Shown in pieces: positions 23,521 through 34,869 of a stretch of 64,000 bases of DNA. The notes beneath the pieces were generated by a model, which was not told the origin of the DNA, did not search any database, and saw only the letters and a list, made by a program, of their open reading frames with translations. This stretch comes from Muraenolepis orangiensis (taxonomy: Eukaryota; Chordata; Actinopteri; Gadiformes; Muraenolepididae), in contig CM051002.1 in assembly GCA_027704905.1 (NCBI GenBank), positions 4,804,351 to 4,868,350 of the forward strand, in the 5' to 3' direction. Positions within the stretch are counted from its first letter, which is position 1; every line of letters begins with the position of its first letter. Both the position numbers and the translations under genes were made by a program.

Positions 23521-23751
23521 ATCAGTGTATTTTGTAGCTTTGCAGTGTAGCTTTGCTGCCCAGTGTCAACTATTGTAGCAAAAGTTGACACTGGGACAAG
23601 CTTCAAGTTCAAAAAGCATTTTGAAGCAGTATACGGGCAGACAAATATTGACTCAACTTACCTCCCATCCCTATGAAAATAATGTATATACATAGTTAAA
23701 GGGATAGTTCACTCATTTGAAAAAGAACATAGGGCGATAAAACAGTAACTT

Positions 23752-24156
23752 TGTTACGGTTACGGTGGTTGACAGGGGGCGTGGCCAAGGCGCGGGCTTT
23801 GGCGGCGCACACACACACCTGTCAGCAATTGCCGATAATGATTAGGTTAATCACCTCACCTGGGGGTGTATATATACCCTGGCGTTCCATTACTTCGGGG
23901 CTAGGTCGTACTACGTTGTACGTTGTACTCTCTGGACGGAATCGTTACTCCGATGTCCTGGTATCCAGACTACTCGCCTGTCCCGAGTCACTCGCTGGTC
24001 TAATACCTGTCGCTACTCCGACCTCCCGGTCGGTATCCAGACCCCTGGCCTGTCCCCGACCGTTCTACTATGATGCTTACACAATAAAGTCTCACTTTAC
24101 CGCTTCCCTGTGTCTTTGGTCTGCGTTCTGGGTCCTACCAACACTACACCCTGACA
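23752..24156 (+). mobile_element. Solo LTR (405 bp)
   Basis: It begins TGTTACGG and ends CCCTGACA, with a perfect 5-bp target duplication AACTT (23747-23751 and 24157-24161). A TATATATA box (23869-23876) and AATAAA (24083-24088) give the order U3-R-U5 on the plus strand. The U5 end TGCGTTCTGGGTCCTACC is shared with a 45-bp remnant at 32278. It is inserted just inside the left terminus of the TTAA element and so is younger than it. There is no internal retroviral part. Confidence 0.9.
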
Positions 24157-24253
24157 AACTTCTAAATATACCACAAGCACCCGCTGCTATTTTCGATTTT
24201 ATTTTATTTTTTTGTTGTAAAAAAATCGATGTTTCTGTGGGAGATTTTGTCTG

Positions 24254-24285
24254 TCACGTGACCAAAGTCTGCGGCTGTGACGTCA
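24254..24285 (+). promoter_or_regulatory. E-box and CRE-like sites upstream of the THAP frame
   Basis: The palindromes TCACGTGA (24254-24261) and TGACGTCA (24278-24285) lie about 95-125 bases upstream of the THAP ATG. USF/MYC-type and CREB/ATF-type factors are known to bind these. A second TGACGTCA lies at 28767-28774 near the other end of the element, in front of the minus-strand ORF. The promoter role is inferred. Confidence 0.55.
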
Positions 24286-24378
24286 ACAGTGCCACAGTCG
24301 CCAATCGAGCAGTCATTCACTATTGTTGGCATGTGCATGTGCATTGTGTGTTGATTTTGATCATTCAATATCCACACA

Positions 24379-24722
24379 ATGCTGTATTGTATCGCAAAAT
24401 ACTGCAAGGTATCAGACAAAAATTATCCGGACCATGCACACATCTTCAAAGTGCCGACTCAGTGATCGAGGCTTCGTACACAAAGGCAGTGGTTGGCGAA
24501 GTGTTGTCGTCCTCCCGGGACGGACAGGCAAGCTCGGGTGTGCAGGCGACATGTTCTGGAAGAAGACTTTAAGAACTATTGTCAGTTCAAGAGTGGCTTC
24601 GCTCATCGCCTGTTGTTGAAGCCTGATATGATCAGCTGTTCAGATCTGATCAGCTGTTCAAATCTGATCAGCTGTTCAGATCTGATAAACTGTGCCAAGT
24701 GTGTTTGGCCAGCCCGACGGTG
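24379..24722 (+). pseudogene. THAP-domain protein, N-terminal exon with one stop
   Basis: From the ATG at 24379 the frame reads MLYCIAKYCKVSD, then KNYPDHAHIFKVPTQ. A TGA (codon 29) follows, and the same frame continues with QWLAKCCRPPG, RVCRRHVLEEDF and HRLLLKPDMIS. This is the THAP zinc finger layout: C-x4-C (residues 4 and 9), 45 residues, C-x2-H (55 and 58), a Trp between them, and the closing D-F and L-K-P-D block. THAP fingers bind DNA and occur at the N-terminus of P-element-, Kolobok- and Harbinger-related transposases. Only one stop breaks about 75 codons. The frame then runs into an 18-bp repeat (CSDLIS units) and ends at 24722. No catalytic domain follows, because the next sequence is a minisatellite. 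Confidence 0.8.
24630..24692. repeat. 18-bp tandem repeat, 3.5 copies
   Basis: The unit GATCAGCTGTTCAGATCT directly follows the THAP block and keeps its frame, since 18 is a multiple of 3. It contains the CAGCTG E-box core and AGATCT palindromes. Confidence 0.93.
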
Positions 24723-24806
24723 ACGCTCCTACAGAGCAAGTCCTAAGCAGTGCAGAGAGCAAAGAGAAGTGAGTCAAGAAGCAGAAAACAAGTGAGTAAA
24801 AAACAG

Positions 24807-25989
24807 GTGTTGTGTAGTTAGGTGTTCTGTAGTTAGGTGTTGTGTAGTTAGTAGGTGTTGTGTAGTTAGTAGGTGTTGTGTAGTTAGTAGGTGTTGTGTA
24901 GTTAGGTGTTGGTAGTTAGTAGGTGTTGTGTAGTTAGTAGGTGTTGTGTAGTTAGTAGGTGTTGTGTAGTTAGTAGGTGTTGTGTAGTTTAGTTAGTAGG
25001 TGTTGTGTAGTTAGTAGGTGTTGAGTAGTTAGTAGGTGTTGTGTAGTTAGTAGGTGTTGAGTAGTTAGTAGGTGTTGTGTAGTTAGTAGGTGTTGTGTAG
25101 TTAGGTGTTGTGTAGTTAGTAGGTGTTGTGTAGTTAGTAGGTGTTGAGTAGTTAGGTGTTGTGTAGTTAGTAGGTGTTGTGTAGTTAGTAGGTGTTGTGT
25201 AGTTAGTAAGTGTTGTGTAGTTAGTAGGTGTTGAGTAGTTAGTAGGTGTTGTGTAGTTAGTAGGTGTTGTGTAGTTAGTAGGTGTTGTGTAGTTAGTAGG
25301 TGTTGAGTAGTTAGTAGGTGTTGAGTAGTTAGTAGGTGTTGTGTAGTTAGTAGGTGTTGTGTAGTTAGGTGTTGTGTAGTTAGTAGGTGTTGTGTAGTTA
25401 GTAGGTGTTGAGTAGTTAGTAGGTGTTGTGTAGTTAGTAGGTGTTGTGTAGTTAGTAGGTGTTGTGTAGTTAGTAGGTGTTGAGTAGTTAGTAGGTGTTG
25501 TGTAGTTAGTAGGTGTTGTGTAGTTAGTAGGTGTTGTGTAGTTAGTAGGTGTTGTGTAGTTAGTAGGTGTTGTGTAATTAGTAGGTGTTGAGTAGTTAGT
25601 AGGTGTTGTGTAGTTAGTAGGCGTTGTGTGGTTAGTAGGCGTTGTGTAGTTAGTAGGTGTTGTGTAGTTAGTAGGTGTTGTGTAGTTAGTAGGTGTTGTG
25701 TAGTTAGTAGGTGTTGTGTGGTTAGTAGGCGTTGTGTAGTTAGTAGGTGTTGTGTAGTTAGTAGGTGTTGTGTAGTTAGTAGGTGTTGTGTAGTTAGTAG
25801 GTGTTGTGTAGTTAGTAGGCGTTGTGTAGTTAGTAGGTGTTGTGTAGTTAGTAGGTGTTGTGTAGTTAGTAGGTGTTGTGTAGTTAGTAGGTGTTGTGTA
25901 GTTAGTAGGCGTTGTGTAGTTAGTAGGTGTTGTGTAGTTAGTAGGTGTTGTGTAGTTAGTAGGTGTTGTGTAGTTAGTAGGTGTTGTGT
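24807..25989. repeat. 18-bp minisatellite, about 65 units, with 90-bp higher-order period
   Basis: The unit is GTGTTGTGTAGTTAGTAG. Variants are GTGTTGAGTAG, a shortened unit lacking AGTAG, and GCGTTGTG. In the distal third GCGTTGTG begins at 25639, 25729, 25819 and 25909, exactly every 90 bases (five units). The plus strand has almost no C. The 168-codon frame (Cys-Val-Val-Ser-Arg repeats) is an artefact of the period being divisible by 3. Sequence similar to host regulatory or coding DNA was not seen. Confidence 0.97.
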
Positions 25990-26208
25990 TCTATGTGGTT
26001 GTCTGTCCCCGCCGTGCGCCTGTGGGCTGTGCGCGCTGCAGGAGCCGGATTGCGTTCTACGCAGAGGCGGTAGCTATATTGTATGGCTATATTATATTTA
26101 TAATATACTATATTATATAAACTATATTTATTAAGCCAATGATTATCTTGAAACAAAGTTTGCTGATACAAAAATCCCTCCTCACTCAAACACACACAGG
26201 GTGTGTGT

Positions 26209-28011
26209 CAGTGGCATAGGGGAGGGGCCCGCATGGCCCGCACTGCGGGGGGCCCTGCATCAGGAGGGCCCCCTGACCTTGGATATTTAAAAAAATTTAC
26301 ATTTTTATTAATTAACCTTCCTTGTGCTATCAACATGAAAATTGTTTTAGAATAAATACATTTTAAAAAGATGGTATGTATTATCCAATCACAATCGCCG
26401 CCCCATGATTTTGAATTCTAACTTGTCCGCGAAAAGGCCATTCTGCAGCAGCAATAAAGAGCAAGCGCGCATACCTCAGCAGAGCGCAAAAACCACAAAA
26501 TGAGAAAAGAAAAAAAGGAAACAATGCAAACCTACCGAAAACTTCTTCAGTATTTACGGCTGCTGCGAAAGCGATTTCAGTGGAGGATGCCGATGCCAAT
26601 GCAGTTAACGTTAGCACCACTGGGACAAACGTGGGTGCATCTGGCAGCAACATGGAGTCTAACACTACTACTAACTGCACTCCCTTTGATCAACAACAGG
26701 TAGACAATGAAACTAAGACTGAGCGTGATGATGGTAATGGAAAAGTATCCATCAGAGAGAGCTAATTTCCCGGTGGATTTAACCGATCCCATGGTGAAGA
26801 GGACCATACTTGACTTGGGTTCCTGCAAACCCGAGGAACCCTTTCCCAGGGATAAAAACGGCAGGTGCTTCTCAAATGAGTATTATTGCAAAAGATCTAA
26901 GTGGGGTTGTAAGGTTCCTCGTAAATGGCCTCGTATTCTCCAAAGATGGACTGTGTGTATTGTGAGCCGTGTTGGCTTTTTCCTGATAGGAGGTGTCCGT
27001 CCCATCACCTCTCCTGGACTGTAGGGATAAATGACTGACAAGGGCTGTCTGGCAAAATCAAGAAACACGAATCATCTCCCGCCCATCTTGCGGCATGTGT
27101 GGTATTTGACACGTGGAAAAACCACCGTACAGTGGATAGTGGACTAGACATTGAATACAAACTAAAAAGTTCGTTTTTAAGTGTTAACAAGAATCACAGA
27201 TGTCACTCTGACAATAGCTTCCTGTAACCTAGCTTTTAGGGGGCATCGTGAGTAAGTGGGTGAGCTCAACAATGGGAACTTCTTGTCAATAATATAATTG
27301 TTGGCTCGATATGATTCCATTTTGCTTGATTTACTAGATAAAGAAAGCCAGAGGATCAAAAGATGTTGGAAAACCATCTTAATTCTAAACCAACATAGAA
27401 AAGACTTTGTCCAACGCGATGGGCGTCTAGGCAAGATTCTATTCACGTGCTTTGATTTCGCTATGCTGACGTTTTACAGGCACTGACCAAAATCAGTCTT
27501 CAATCAAAAAAGACAGACCAAAGAGCAGAGGCCGTTGGACTTATTAAGTCAATTGAAACTTTTGAATTTGCAATGATCACAGTGATGCAGGAAAATATTT
27601 TGCAGTCGGTAAATATAGTATCCAAGTTATTGCAGAAGACGGATATGGACATTTTCCATGCAGCAGACCTACTGGGCACTGCATCCAACACCCTATCACA
27701 GCTAAGGGATGAGTTTGAAAACACCAAAAGCATAGCACAGGGACTTGCAGCTTCTTGGGGAATTAACAGTATTAGTCATTAGTCATTTCACCCTGAAACG
27801 CACACAACGCACAAAGCGACATTTTGATGAGCTCTGTGAGGATCAATGCCTCTAAAATCTGTCCATGTGAGAAGCACTATGGACAGACAGGACAGACTCT
27901 CCGGACTAGCGATTCTCAGCATTGAAAGCCAGCACGCTCATTGTCAAGGACATTGTCAAGGAATTCGCACAGAGCATTGCAAGGAGGAGGGGACGTTTTG
28001 GTCATTGTTAA
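26209..28011 (+). pseudogene. hAT transposase pseudogene (TTF-finger, ZMYM1-like), core deleted
   Basis: A left terminus CAGTGGCATAGGGGAGG is followed by a broken transposase. Pieces in order, with shifts between them, are NLPKTSSVFTAAAK (N-terminus), LTDPMVKRTILDLGSCKPEE, then a TTF-type finger region CVYCEPCWLFPDR with WQGLSGKIKKHESSPAH. Next come NGNFLSIIELLARYDSILL and, after a jump, ALTKISLQSKKTDQRAEAVG, NIVSKLLQKTDMDIFHAADL and RLSGLAILSIES. It closes with ARRRGRFGHC and a TAA at 28011. The middle of the enzyme, which carries the catalytic acidic residues, is missing between about 27475 and 27485. This is therefore a deletion derivative as well as frameshifted. A matching right terminus and 8-bp duplication were not found. 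Confidence 0.88.
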
Positions 28012-28599
28012 AGGTAAGAAATAATACGTTTTATTCTAACAGGGATATGTATTTACTAATCATGGAATTAACTCAAATTAACTCAGGGTCAGCTGTTGGC
28101 CTAGCCTTAGGCCTATGTATGGACGGTCCATTGTGTTCGTTCTGTGCTTGCTACCAAAATATGTGTCTCTGCCTAGGATGAGCGCTACCGTTTGTTTGTG
28201 CCCATTGCCATGGTATCGATTGTTTTTGGCTTGCCATTACAGCGCTGTATGTGTTGGTTAGCGCATGGTTTGTGTGATTGGCTTTATTCCAAGTTCAGTA
28301 ATCAGAGGAGGACATTAACTACTAACTTAGGCCAGCTATCTTACCGAGCTTGCAATATACATTATTTGCATGATCATTTTACTGTAAGTCACGTAATTGT
28401 TGCGTGCACCTTTTTATTTATTCATTCTGGAGTTTATTATTTTATTGTAAGTCACGTAATTGTGCACGGTTTTCTTCATGTCTCTCGACCCTAACCGGAA
28501 CCTCCTCCTCTCCTCCCATCATAACTTCAATGTGGATCAGTGCCTGCAACTAGCTGTCACTAGCTAACCAAAATCTCTGTGTGAGTAAGTGCGTGCGTG

Positions 28600-28740
28600 C
28601 TATAGAATATAGTCATCACTACTGCTGCCACTGTCGGGCCTAGGCCTCCTTGGTTCAAACCTATACGGTTGAACCCCTCTTTCTGCATTCAGTTCAATAG
28701 TTTCTTCCTCACTGGATGAATCACTTCGATAACTCGCCAT
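28600..28740 (-). CDS. Short acidic ORF (46 aa), possible first exon of the TTAA element's second gene
   Basis: An ATG at 28740 opens a frame reading MASYRSDSSSEEE, then RGVQPYRFEPRRPRP and DSGSSSDDYIL before a TAG. The Q-P-Y-R-F-E-P string after a Ser/Glu-rich start resembles, from memory, the N-terminus of the many fish proteins that carry the P2RX7 C-terminal-like cysteine-rich domain. The rest of such a protein is not seen to the left. Upstream on the same strand are GCCGCCATTTT and TGACGTCA, so it has a promoter-like leader. It points towards the THAP gene, which suggests a two-gene convergent element. It may be a real exon with the rest deleted by the hAT insertion or decay. Confidence 0.45.
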   Translation of the reverse strand: MASYRSDSSSEEETIELNAERGVQPYRFEPRRPRPDSGSSSDDYIL

Positions 28741-28766
28741 TTAGCAGGTGTACAACGGAGCAGTGA

Positions 28767-28805
28767 TGACGTCATAGCGATCACATGACTAGTGAAAATG
28801 GCGGC
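28767..28805 (-). promoter_or_regulatory. CRE-like palindrome and GCCGCCATTTT motif
   Basis: TGACGTCA (28767-28774) lies 27 bases upstream of the minus-strand ATG. GCCGCCATTTT (minus strand, 28795-28805) resembles a YY1 site. The left end of the element has the same TGACGTCA in front of its THAP frame. Confidence 0.5.
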
Positions 28806-28956
28806 GTCCAGTGCAATTACGATAAATGTTTCAATAAAATGATTCAAAATACTAGATGAAGTGGGAAATAGACCATATTTTCAGAATATGTAGAAAACAT
28901 AATTATCTACACATACATTTTCCTAGCCTATTAGTGAACTATCCCTTTAAGGTTTA

Positions 28957-28962
28957 AAATTA

Positions 28963-28998
<36 letters not shown>

Positions 28999-29024
28999 CA
29001 TATGTATATATATATATATATATG
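28957..29024. repeat. (TA)n patch beside the TTAA element
   Basis: Two TATATA runs separated by TTTACATATG, immediately outside the right terminus. Confidence 0.9.
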
Positions 29025-29463
29025 TGAATAGTCCAAACCAAACCAGGGATAACCCTGTCAATGCAGTGCATACTTGTAGCTCTAATGTACAGTATGTGTA
29101 CCCTCATCAGATATATAGATAGCTGTACAAAATATTTACTAGGCTGTGGCTTTCTGCACTGTGTATCCAAAAGATAGAGCAGTCCACGAGACTTGGTTGT
29201 CCTTCAAAACAAACGCCAAGGTTTTTTGTGAAAACCTTACAGGTTGCATAAGGCAGTTAGTTATAAGGCAGGTGTTCAAATCATGTGGTCAATATAATAT
29301 ATGAGTGGAACCAGAAAGTATTATTTTTGATTGTCCTAGTCGTCATGTAGATGTGTTCAACTTAATTTAGGTATTTAATCATGAAGCTTTTTTACCACCT
29401 GTCACTTTTCATCCACTAACGACTTGTCTTCATAAAGGTGTTAAGCCTGGAAAAATGTGATAA

Positions 29464-29894
29464 GTAGCTGGGTCTCATCCAACAGTCAAAGCTAATTTTA
29501 AACAAACGTTTGGAAGTTTGCATAAAACAAAGAAAAGGAAATGCAAATGATTTGTGTTTCCATCAACTTTTGGAGCGAACAAATTAAGTCAGCGATGATG
29601 GATATTGGGTGGTAGCATAAGCCATGTTCTGGGGTCAGAGGAACGCTTGAGAAGAAGCCGACTGCGTAATTCACGTGAGTTCAAACGTTCTCTACATCAG
29701 AATTGATTCGGCAATGTTGTTTCCATCTCTGCTTTTGCAAATGAACTCGATTTGAATCAGTCAAAAACCCCCGCGAATCAACTTTTACGCGAATCAGAGG
29801 AAGTTGATTTGAATTTAGCCGTTTTCATGAATATTTTCTAATGCAAAACTTCAAAATGCGAATCAAAATATGGTGATGGAAACCCGACTAGTGA
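29464..29894 (+). mobile_element. Fold-back MITE-like repeat, second copy
   Basis: It runs from AGTAGCTGGGTCTCATCC to GATGGAAACCCGACTAGTG and shares with 17395-17690 the blocks TTTCCATCTCTGCTTTTGC and GCGAATCAGAGGAAGTTG. It also contains GAACGCTTGAGAAGAAGCC, which recurs at 55195. Its ends are inverted repeats built on GGGTTTCCATC. It is non-coding. Confidence 0.72.
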
Positions 29895-30268
29895 CATTGT
29901 CCTGAAGTTTCTCATTCACTGTATTGATTCAGCACACATATGGCCCCAGAAACTCATTCACAAAGGTCCCTGGGCACGGTCACAGAGTTGACAAATCTTA
30001 TATCCTTTTTTTGCCTCCCTTATATAGTTGACACAACATATTACTTTTGGTTTTCATGTCGCCGTTCTCCGTAAGGTTTTTCAACCTTTGCAAATATTGA
30101 TCGCACTGCTTAACCTCGGAGGAATGACTTCTGAAATATTACTTACTTTTCCAGATCTGACATCCTTCTTGGCAGCATTTCTTCCCACTTTTCCTTTGTG
30201 ATGCGTCTCTCTAATTCTCGTCACAGGACAGTGACTTGCAAGTCACCTTGGTTTGTTTTTTACTTTCT
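29895..30268. other. No gene seen
   Basis: Unrecognised sequence between the fold-back repeat and a CA array. There are no open frames with motifs. Confidence 0.4.
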
Positions 30269-31875
<1,607 letters not shown>

Positions 31876-31927
31876 CACACACATACACACACGCACACAC
31901 ACACTCACACAAACACACACACACACA
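31876..31927. repeat. Short CA array after the LINE tail
   Basis: CA with TACACA, GCACAC and CTCACA interruptions. It is probably the right part of the array split by the LINE at 30472. Confidence 0.85.
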
Positions 31928-31969
31928 TGGTTTGAGCAGACTGGCTAGAAATAAACTAATATTTGTGTG

Positions 31970-32032
31970 AACCTGCCTGATGAAAATATGACAATGGTGG
32001 ATGACCATTGTCATATTTTCATCAGACAGGTT
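31970..32032. repeat. 29-bp hairpin with one mismatch, 5-base loop
   Basis: Arms 31970-31998 and 32004-32032 (CTGATGAAAATATGACAATG and its complement) pair with one G/T-type mismatch around GGATG. There is no link to a known element end. Confidence 0.95.
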
Positions 32033-32277
32033 AACATGATATGTGCGATAAATAACTTAGATGGTGTTGTCCTGTAGGATATTTGTATTTGTCCATTACT
32101 GCACTCCCATAGAAAAAGCAATTTTTGTTCTGGGCGTTTTCCCCCCATCAGTTGTCCTTGGATTCAGTTGTTGTTGATCCTAAGCAGTTCAAGGGCAGAG
32201 GTGGGGTTTGGGGGGGGTCTTATGGTTTGAATTGAATGACTAATTATAGCACCCCCTACGGGCGAAGTGGTGCGAAA

Positions 32278-32322
32278 CCTGTGTCGTTGGTCTGCGTTCT
32301 GGGTCCTACCAAAACTACCCCC
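32278..32322 (+). mobile_element. LTR remnant (U5 end)
   Basis: CTGTGTCGTTGGTCTGCG and TTCTGGGTCCTACCAAAACT match the last 45 bases of the LTR at 23752-24156 almost exactly. Nothing else of the LTR is present and no target duplication is visible. Confidence 0.75.
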
Positions 32323-32390
32323 TTGTGAGCTAATTGTGATGCTGTGTGGTATGTGCACACGGCTTAGAGTGTGGCAGTAACATGACACAT

Positions 32391-32483
32391 AAACGGTATA
32401 ACGTATATTATCAACGGTATAACGTATATTATAAACGGTATAACGTATATTATAAACGGTATAACGTATATTATAAACGGTAT
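32391..32483. repeat. 21-bp tandem repeat, about 4.4 copies
   Basis: Units of AACGGTATAACGTATATTAT plus one base are nearly identical over four copies, with one T-to-C type change in the first. Confidence 0.93.
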
Positions 32484-32487
32484 TTGA

Positions 32488-32541
32488 GCTGCTACCTCCG
32501 CGACCCGATTTCGGATAAGCGGGAGAAGATGGATGGATGGT
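32488..32541 (+). mobile_element. RTE/Rex3-like LINE 3' end stub
   Basis: GCTGCTACCTCCGCGACCC and GATAAGCGGGAGAAG are followed by (GATG)n, the 3' tail pattern known for Rex3-type elements. It is the complement of the block at 49961-50030. Only the last 50 bases are left. Confidence 0.7.
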
Positions 32542-32544
32542 ATT

Positions 32545-33910
32545 TGAGCAGCCTGCTCAACGCATGCATTACTTCCGTTGAACCATTTTGAATCCAGATC
32601 ATCCCATCCTTACCTCATTAACCCCAGCAGTAACAAACCATGTGGCATCTACTACCTCTCAGTGTCCCATTGTGGAGTCTGCGACTAAGCCTGTGAAACG
32701 CTCTTTTTTGAAAGTGGGTTATTTCTGGTGATATGGCATATATATCGAATATAATGTGCAACATCAATTAGGGACAGTTTAGATATATCTACACGATAAA
32801 CACGACAAAACGGTTAGGTAAACTGATTAATAGTTGGCTTGTTACCATTTATAGTTAATAAATGGTTTGAAATGGTTAATTTAAACATACTTAATTAGCT
32901 GATAATGAGCTGATTCAGAGGATCCTTGCATAACAATTTAATGTTTGTTGTTGTTGCTTGCATCTTGTCATCATGTTTTATTTATTTACCTTTGTGTGTG
33001 TATGCTGTATAACTTGGAAAGTCCCATAGGTATAGACCCATTATACAGAAATACATTTAGGTGTACAACTTTATATCATCTGCTCTGACTGAGGAAAAAA
33101 TGTATATTGCCACTCCTTCTAAAACCACCAATAGGGGTTTTAGAAGGATAGTTGAGCCCTACGAAAGGAAAGTTATTTTTCACCAGCCTCTCGAACATGG
33201 AAACCTCCAAATTGTAGTTCTTGGCCGGATCGTACACTGTAGCACTGGGCCGCAGCTATCAAAAGAGAAAAGAAAAATATTTTTTAGTTCATCGCATATA
33301 CCTTAAGACTGGGCTATGTGTCAGAATCACAAATTCCTTCACATTACTTCCCACAAATAATCTAAAATCTGAATCTGAATCATTACTGACCCATGTGGCC
33401 GGTTAGTGAACTGCAGCCTGTTAGAACTCCCGCATTGAGAGACCCACTGGAGCGCGAGCTCCGTGGGTTGAGACAACAACAATCATAAACTAATTTTGGT
33501 TATGATCGTAAAGAAACATTATCTATAAACAGACAAGGGGTGGCCTAATATAATAAGTGGTTAACTGAAATGTGTTTTTCAATGGTGATATTTAGAGAGA
33601 AGGGTGGCTGATGGCCGATATTCTTTCCTTATAAAATATACTTATAAACTTAGAAATATATCAATATTCTTTTATTATGAATTTCATAAAAAATATATAC
33701 ACACAACAATACAAACTGTACGAGCAAAATTCATATTAATGATGTAAGTTTTTACTATTTGATTTTTCCCTATATTTATGTGACTTATGTGATATTGACT
33801 TATGACAATGCTAATTATTGTTTGTGCGATGTAAGCGCTGCCATAAATGCAAGTTATGTTCATTTGTTGAGCCAAAGGAAATGCGTTGTTTGAATAAAGA
33901 CACAACGGCA
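32545..33910. other. AT-rich stretch without a gene
   Basis: Nothing coding was recognised. A 13-bp perfect hairpin sits at 33114-33126 / 33136-33148 (TCCTTCTAAAACC arms, 9-base loop). Short frames lack motifs. Confidence 0.45.
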
Positions 33911-33914
33911 AAAT

Positions 33915-34869
33915 AGAGCACTACAGAGTTGAGTTTGGACTAGTAAAGAGCACTACACTGTTTAGTTTGGACTAGTTAAGAGCACAACATAGTTTAGTTT
34001 GGACTAGTTAAGAGCACTACAGAGTTTAGTTTGGACTAGTTAAGAGCACTACAGAGTTTAATTTGGAGTAGTGAAGAGTGAAGCCCTACAGAGTTTAGTT
34101 TGGACTAGTTAGGAGTAGAGCACTACAGAGTTGAGTTTCAACTAGTTAAGAGTGGAGCACTACAGAGTTCAGTTTGGACTAGTTAAGAGTGGAGCACTAC
34201 AGAGTTTTGACTAGTTAAGAGCACTACAGAGTTAAGTTTGGACTAGTTAAGAGCACTACTTAGTTAAGTTTGGACTAGTTAAAAGCACTACAGTGTTAAA
34301 TTGGGACTAGTTAAGAGTGGAGCACTGTAGTGTTTAGTTTGGACTAGTTAAGAGTAGAGCACTACAGAGTTAAGTTTAGACTAGTTAAGAGTGGAGCACT
34401 ACAGAGTTTAGTTTGGACTAGTTAAGAGTGGAGCACTACAGAGTTTAGTTTGGACTAGTTAAGAGTGGAGCCTACAGAGTGTAGTTTGGACTAGTTAAGA
34501 GTGGAGCCTACAGAGTGTAGTTTGGACTAGTGAAGAGTGGAGCACTACTGAGTTTAGTTTGGACTAGTTTAAAACACTACAGAGCTTAGTTTGGACTTGT
34601 TAAGAGTGTAGTACTACAGAGTTTAGTTTGGACTAGTTTAAAACACTACAGAGCTTAGTTTGGACTTGTTAAGAGTGTAGCACTACATAATTAGTTTGGA
34701 CAAGTTAAGAGTGGAGCACTGTAGAGTTTAGTTTGGACTAGTTAAGAGTAAAACACAACAGAGTTTAGTTGGGACTAGTTAAGAGTGGAACACTACATAG
34801 TTTAGTTTGGACTAGTTAAGAACACAACATAGTTCAGTTTTGACAACCGGCAGTTAAGAGCCCTACAGA
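33915..34869. repeat. 32-37-bp minisatellite, left part
   Basis: Units contain GAGCACTACAGAGTTTAG and TTTGGACTAGTTAAGAG. They alternate between forms with and without an extra AGTGG before AGCAC. About 27 units are present. The array is cut at 34869 by a LINE insertion and continues at 35352. Confidence 0.93.

Larger units (their letters stand above)
23696..28950. mobile_element. TTAA-flanked TIR transposon (Kolobok-like), 5.25 kb composite
   Basis: TTAA (23696-23699) followed by AGGGATAGTTCACT on the left is mirrored by AGTGAACTATCCCT and TTAA (28947-28950) on the right. This gives 14-bp inverted termini with a TTAA target duplication. Inside, from left to right, are a solo LTR (23752-24156), a THAP-domain gene remnant (24379-24722), a minisatellite (24807-25989), a hAT pseudogene (26209-28011), and a convergent short ORF (28740 to 28600). 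TTAA targets, termini starting with purines and a THAP finger are known together in the Kolobok superfamily, so that name is the best inference. The THAP frame has a stop and no transposase core was found, so it is not autonomous. The two ends could in principle come from different copies. Confidence 0.75.

Noticed and set aside
23751..24572. 273-codon plus-strand frame
   Set aside because: It runs through a solo LTR and then the THAP region in a different frame from the THAP domain.
24807..25989. Interstitial telomeric repeat
   Set aside because: The unit contains TTAGTAGG but not TTAGGG arrays.
25628..26134. 168-codon frame of Cys-Val-Val-Ser-Arg repeats
   Set aside because: It is a translation of an 18-bp minisatellite. 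The period divisible by three keeps it open and there is no other coding signal.
26707..27024. 105-codon plus-strand frame as an independent gene
   Set aside because: It is one in-frame slice of the broken hAT transposase, not a separate gene.
28625..28645. GCCACTG at 28627-28633 as the right terminus of the hAT element starting at 26209
   Set aside because: Only 7-8 bases match the left end, the flanks do not give an 8-bp duplication, and the bases lie inside the minus-strand ORF.
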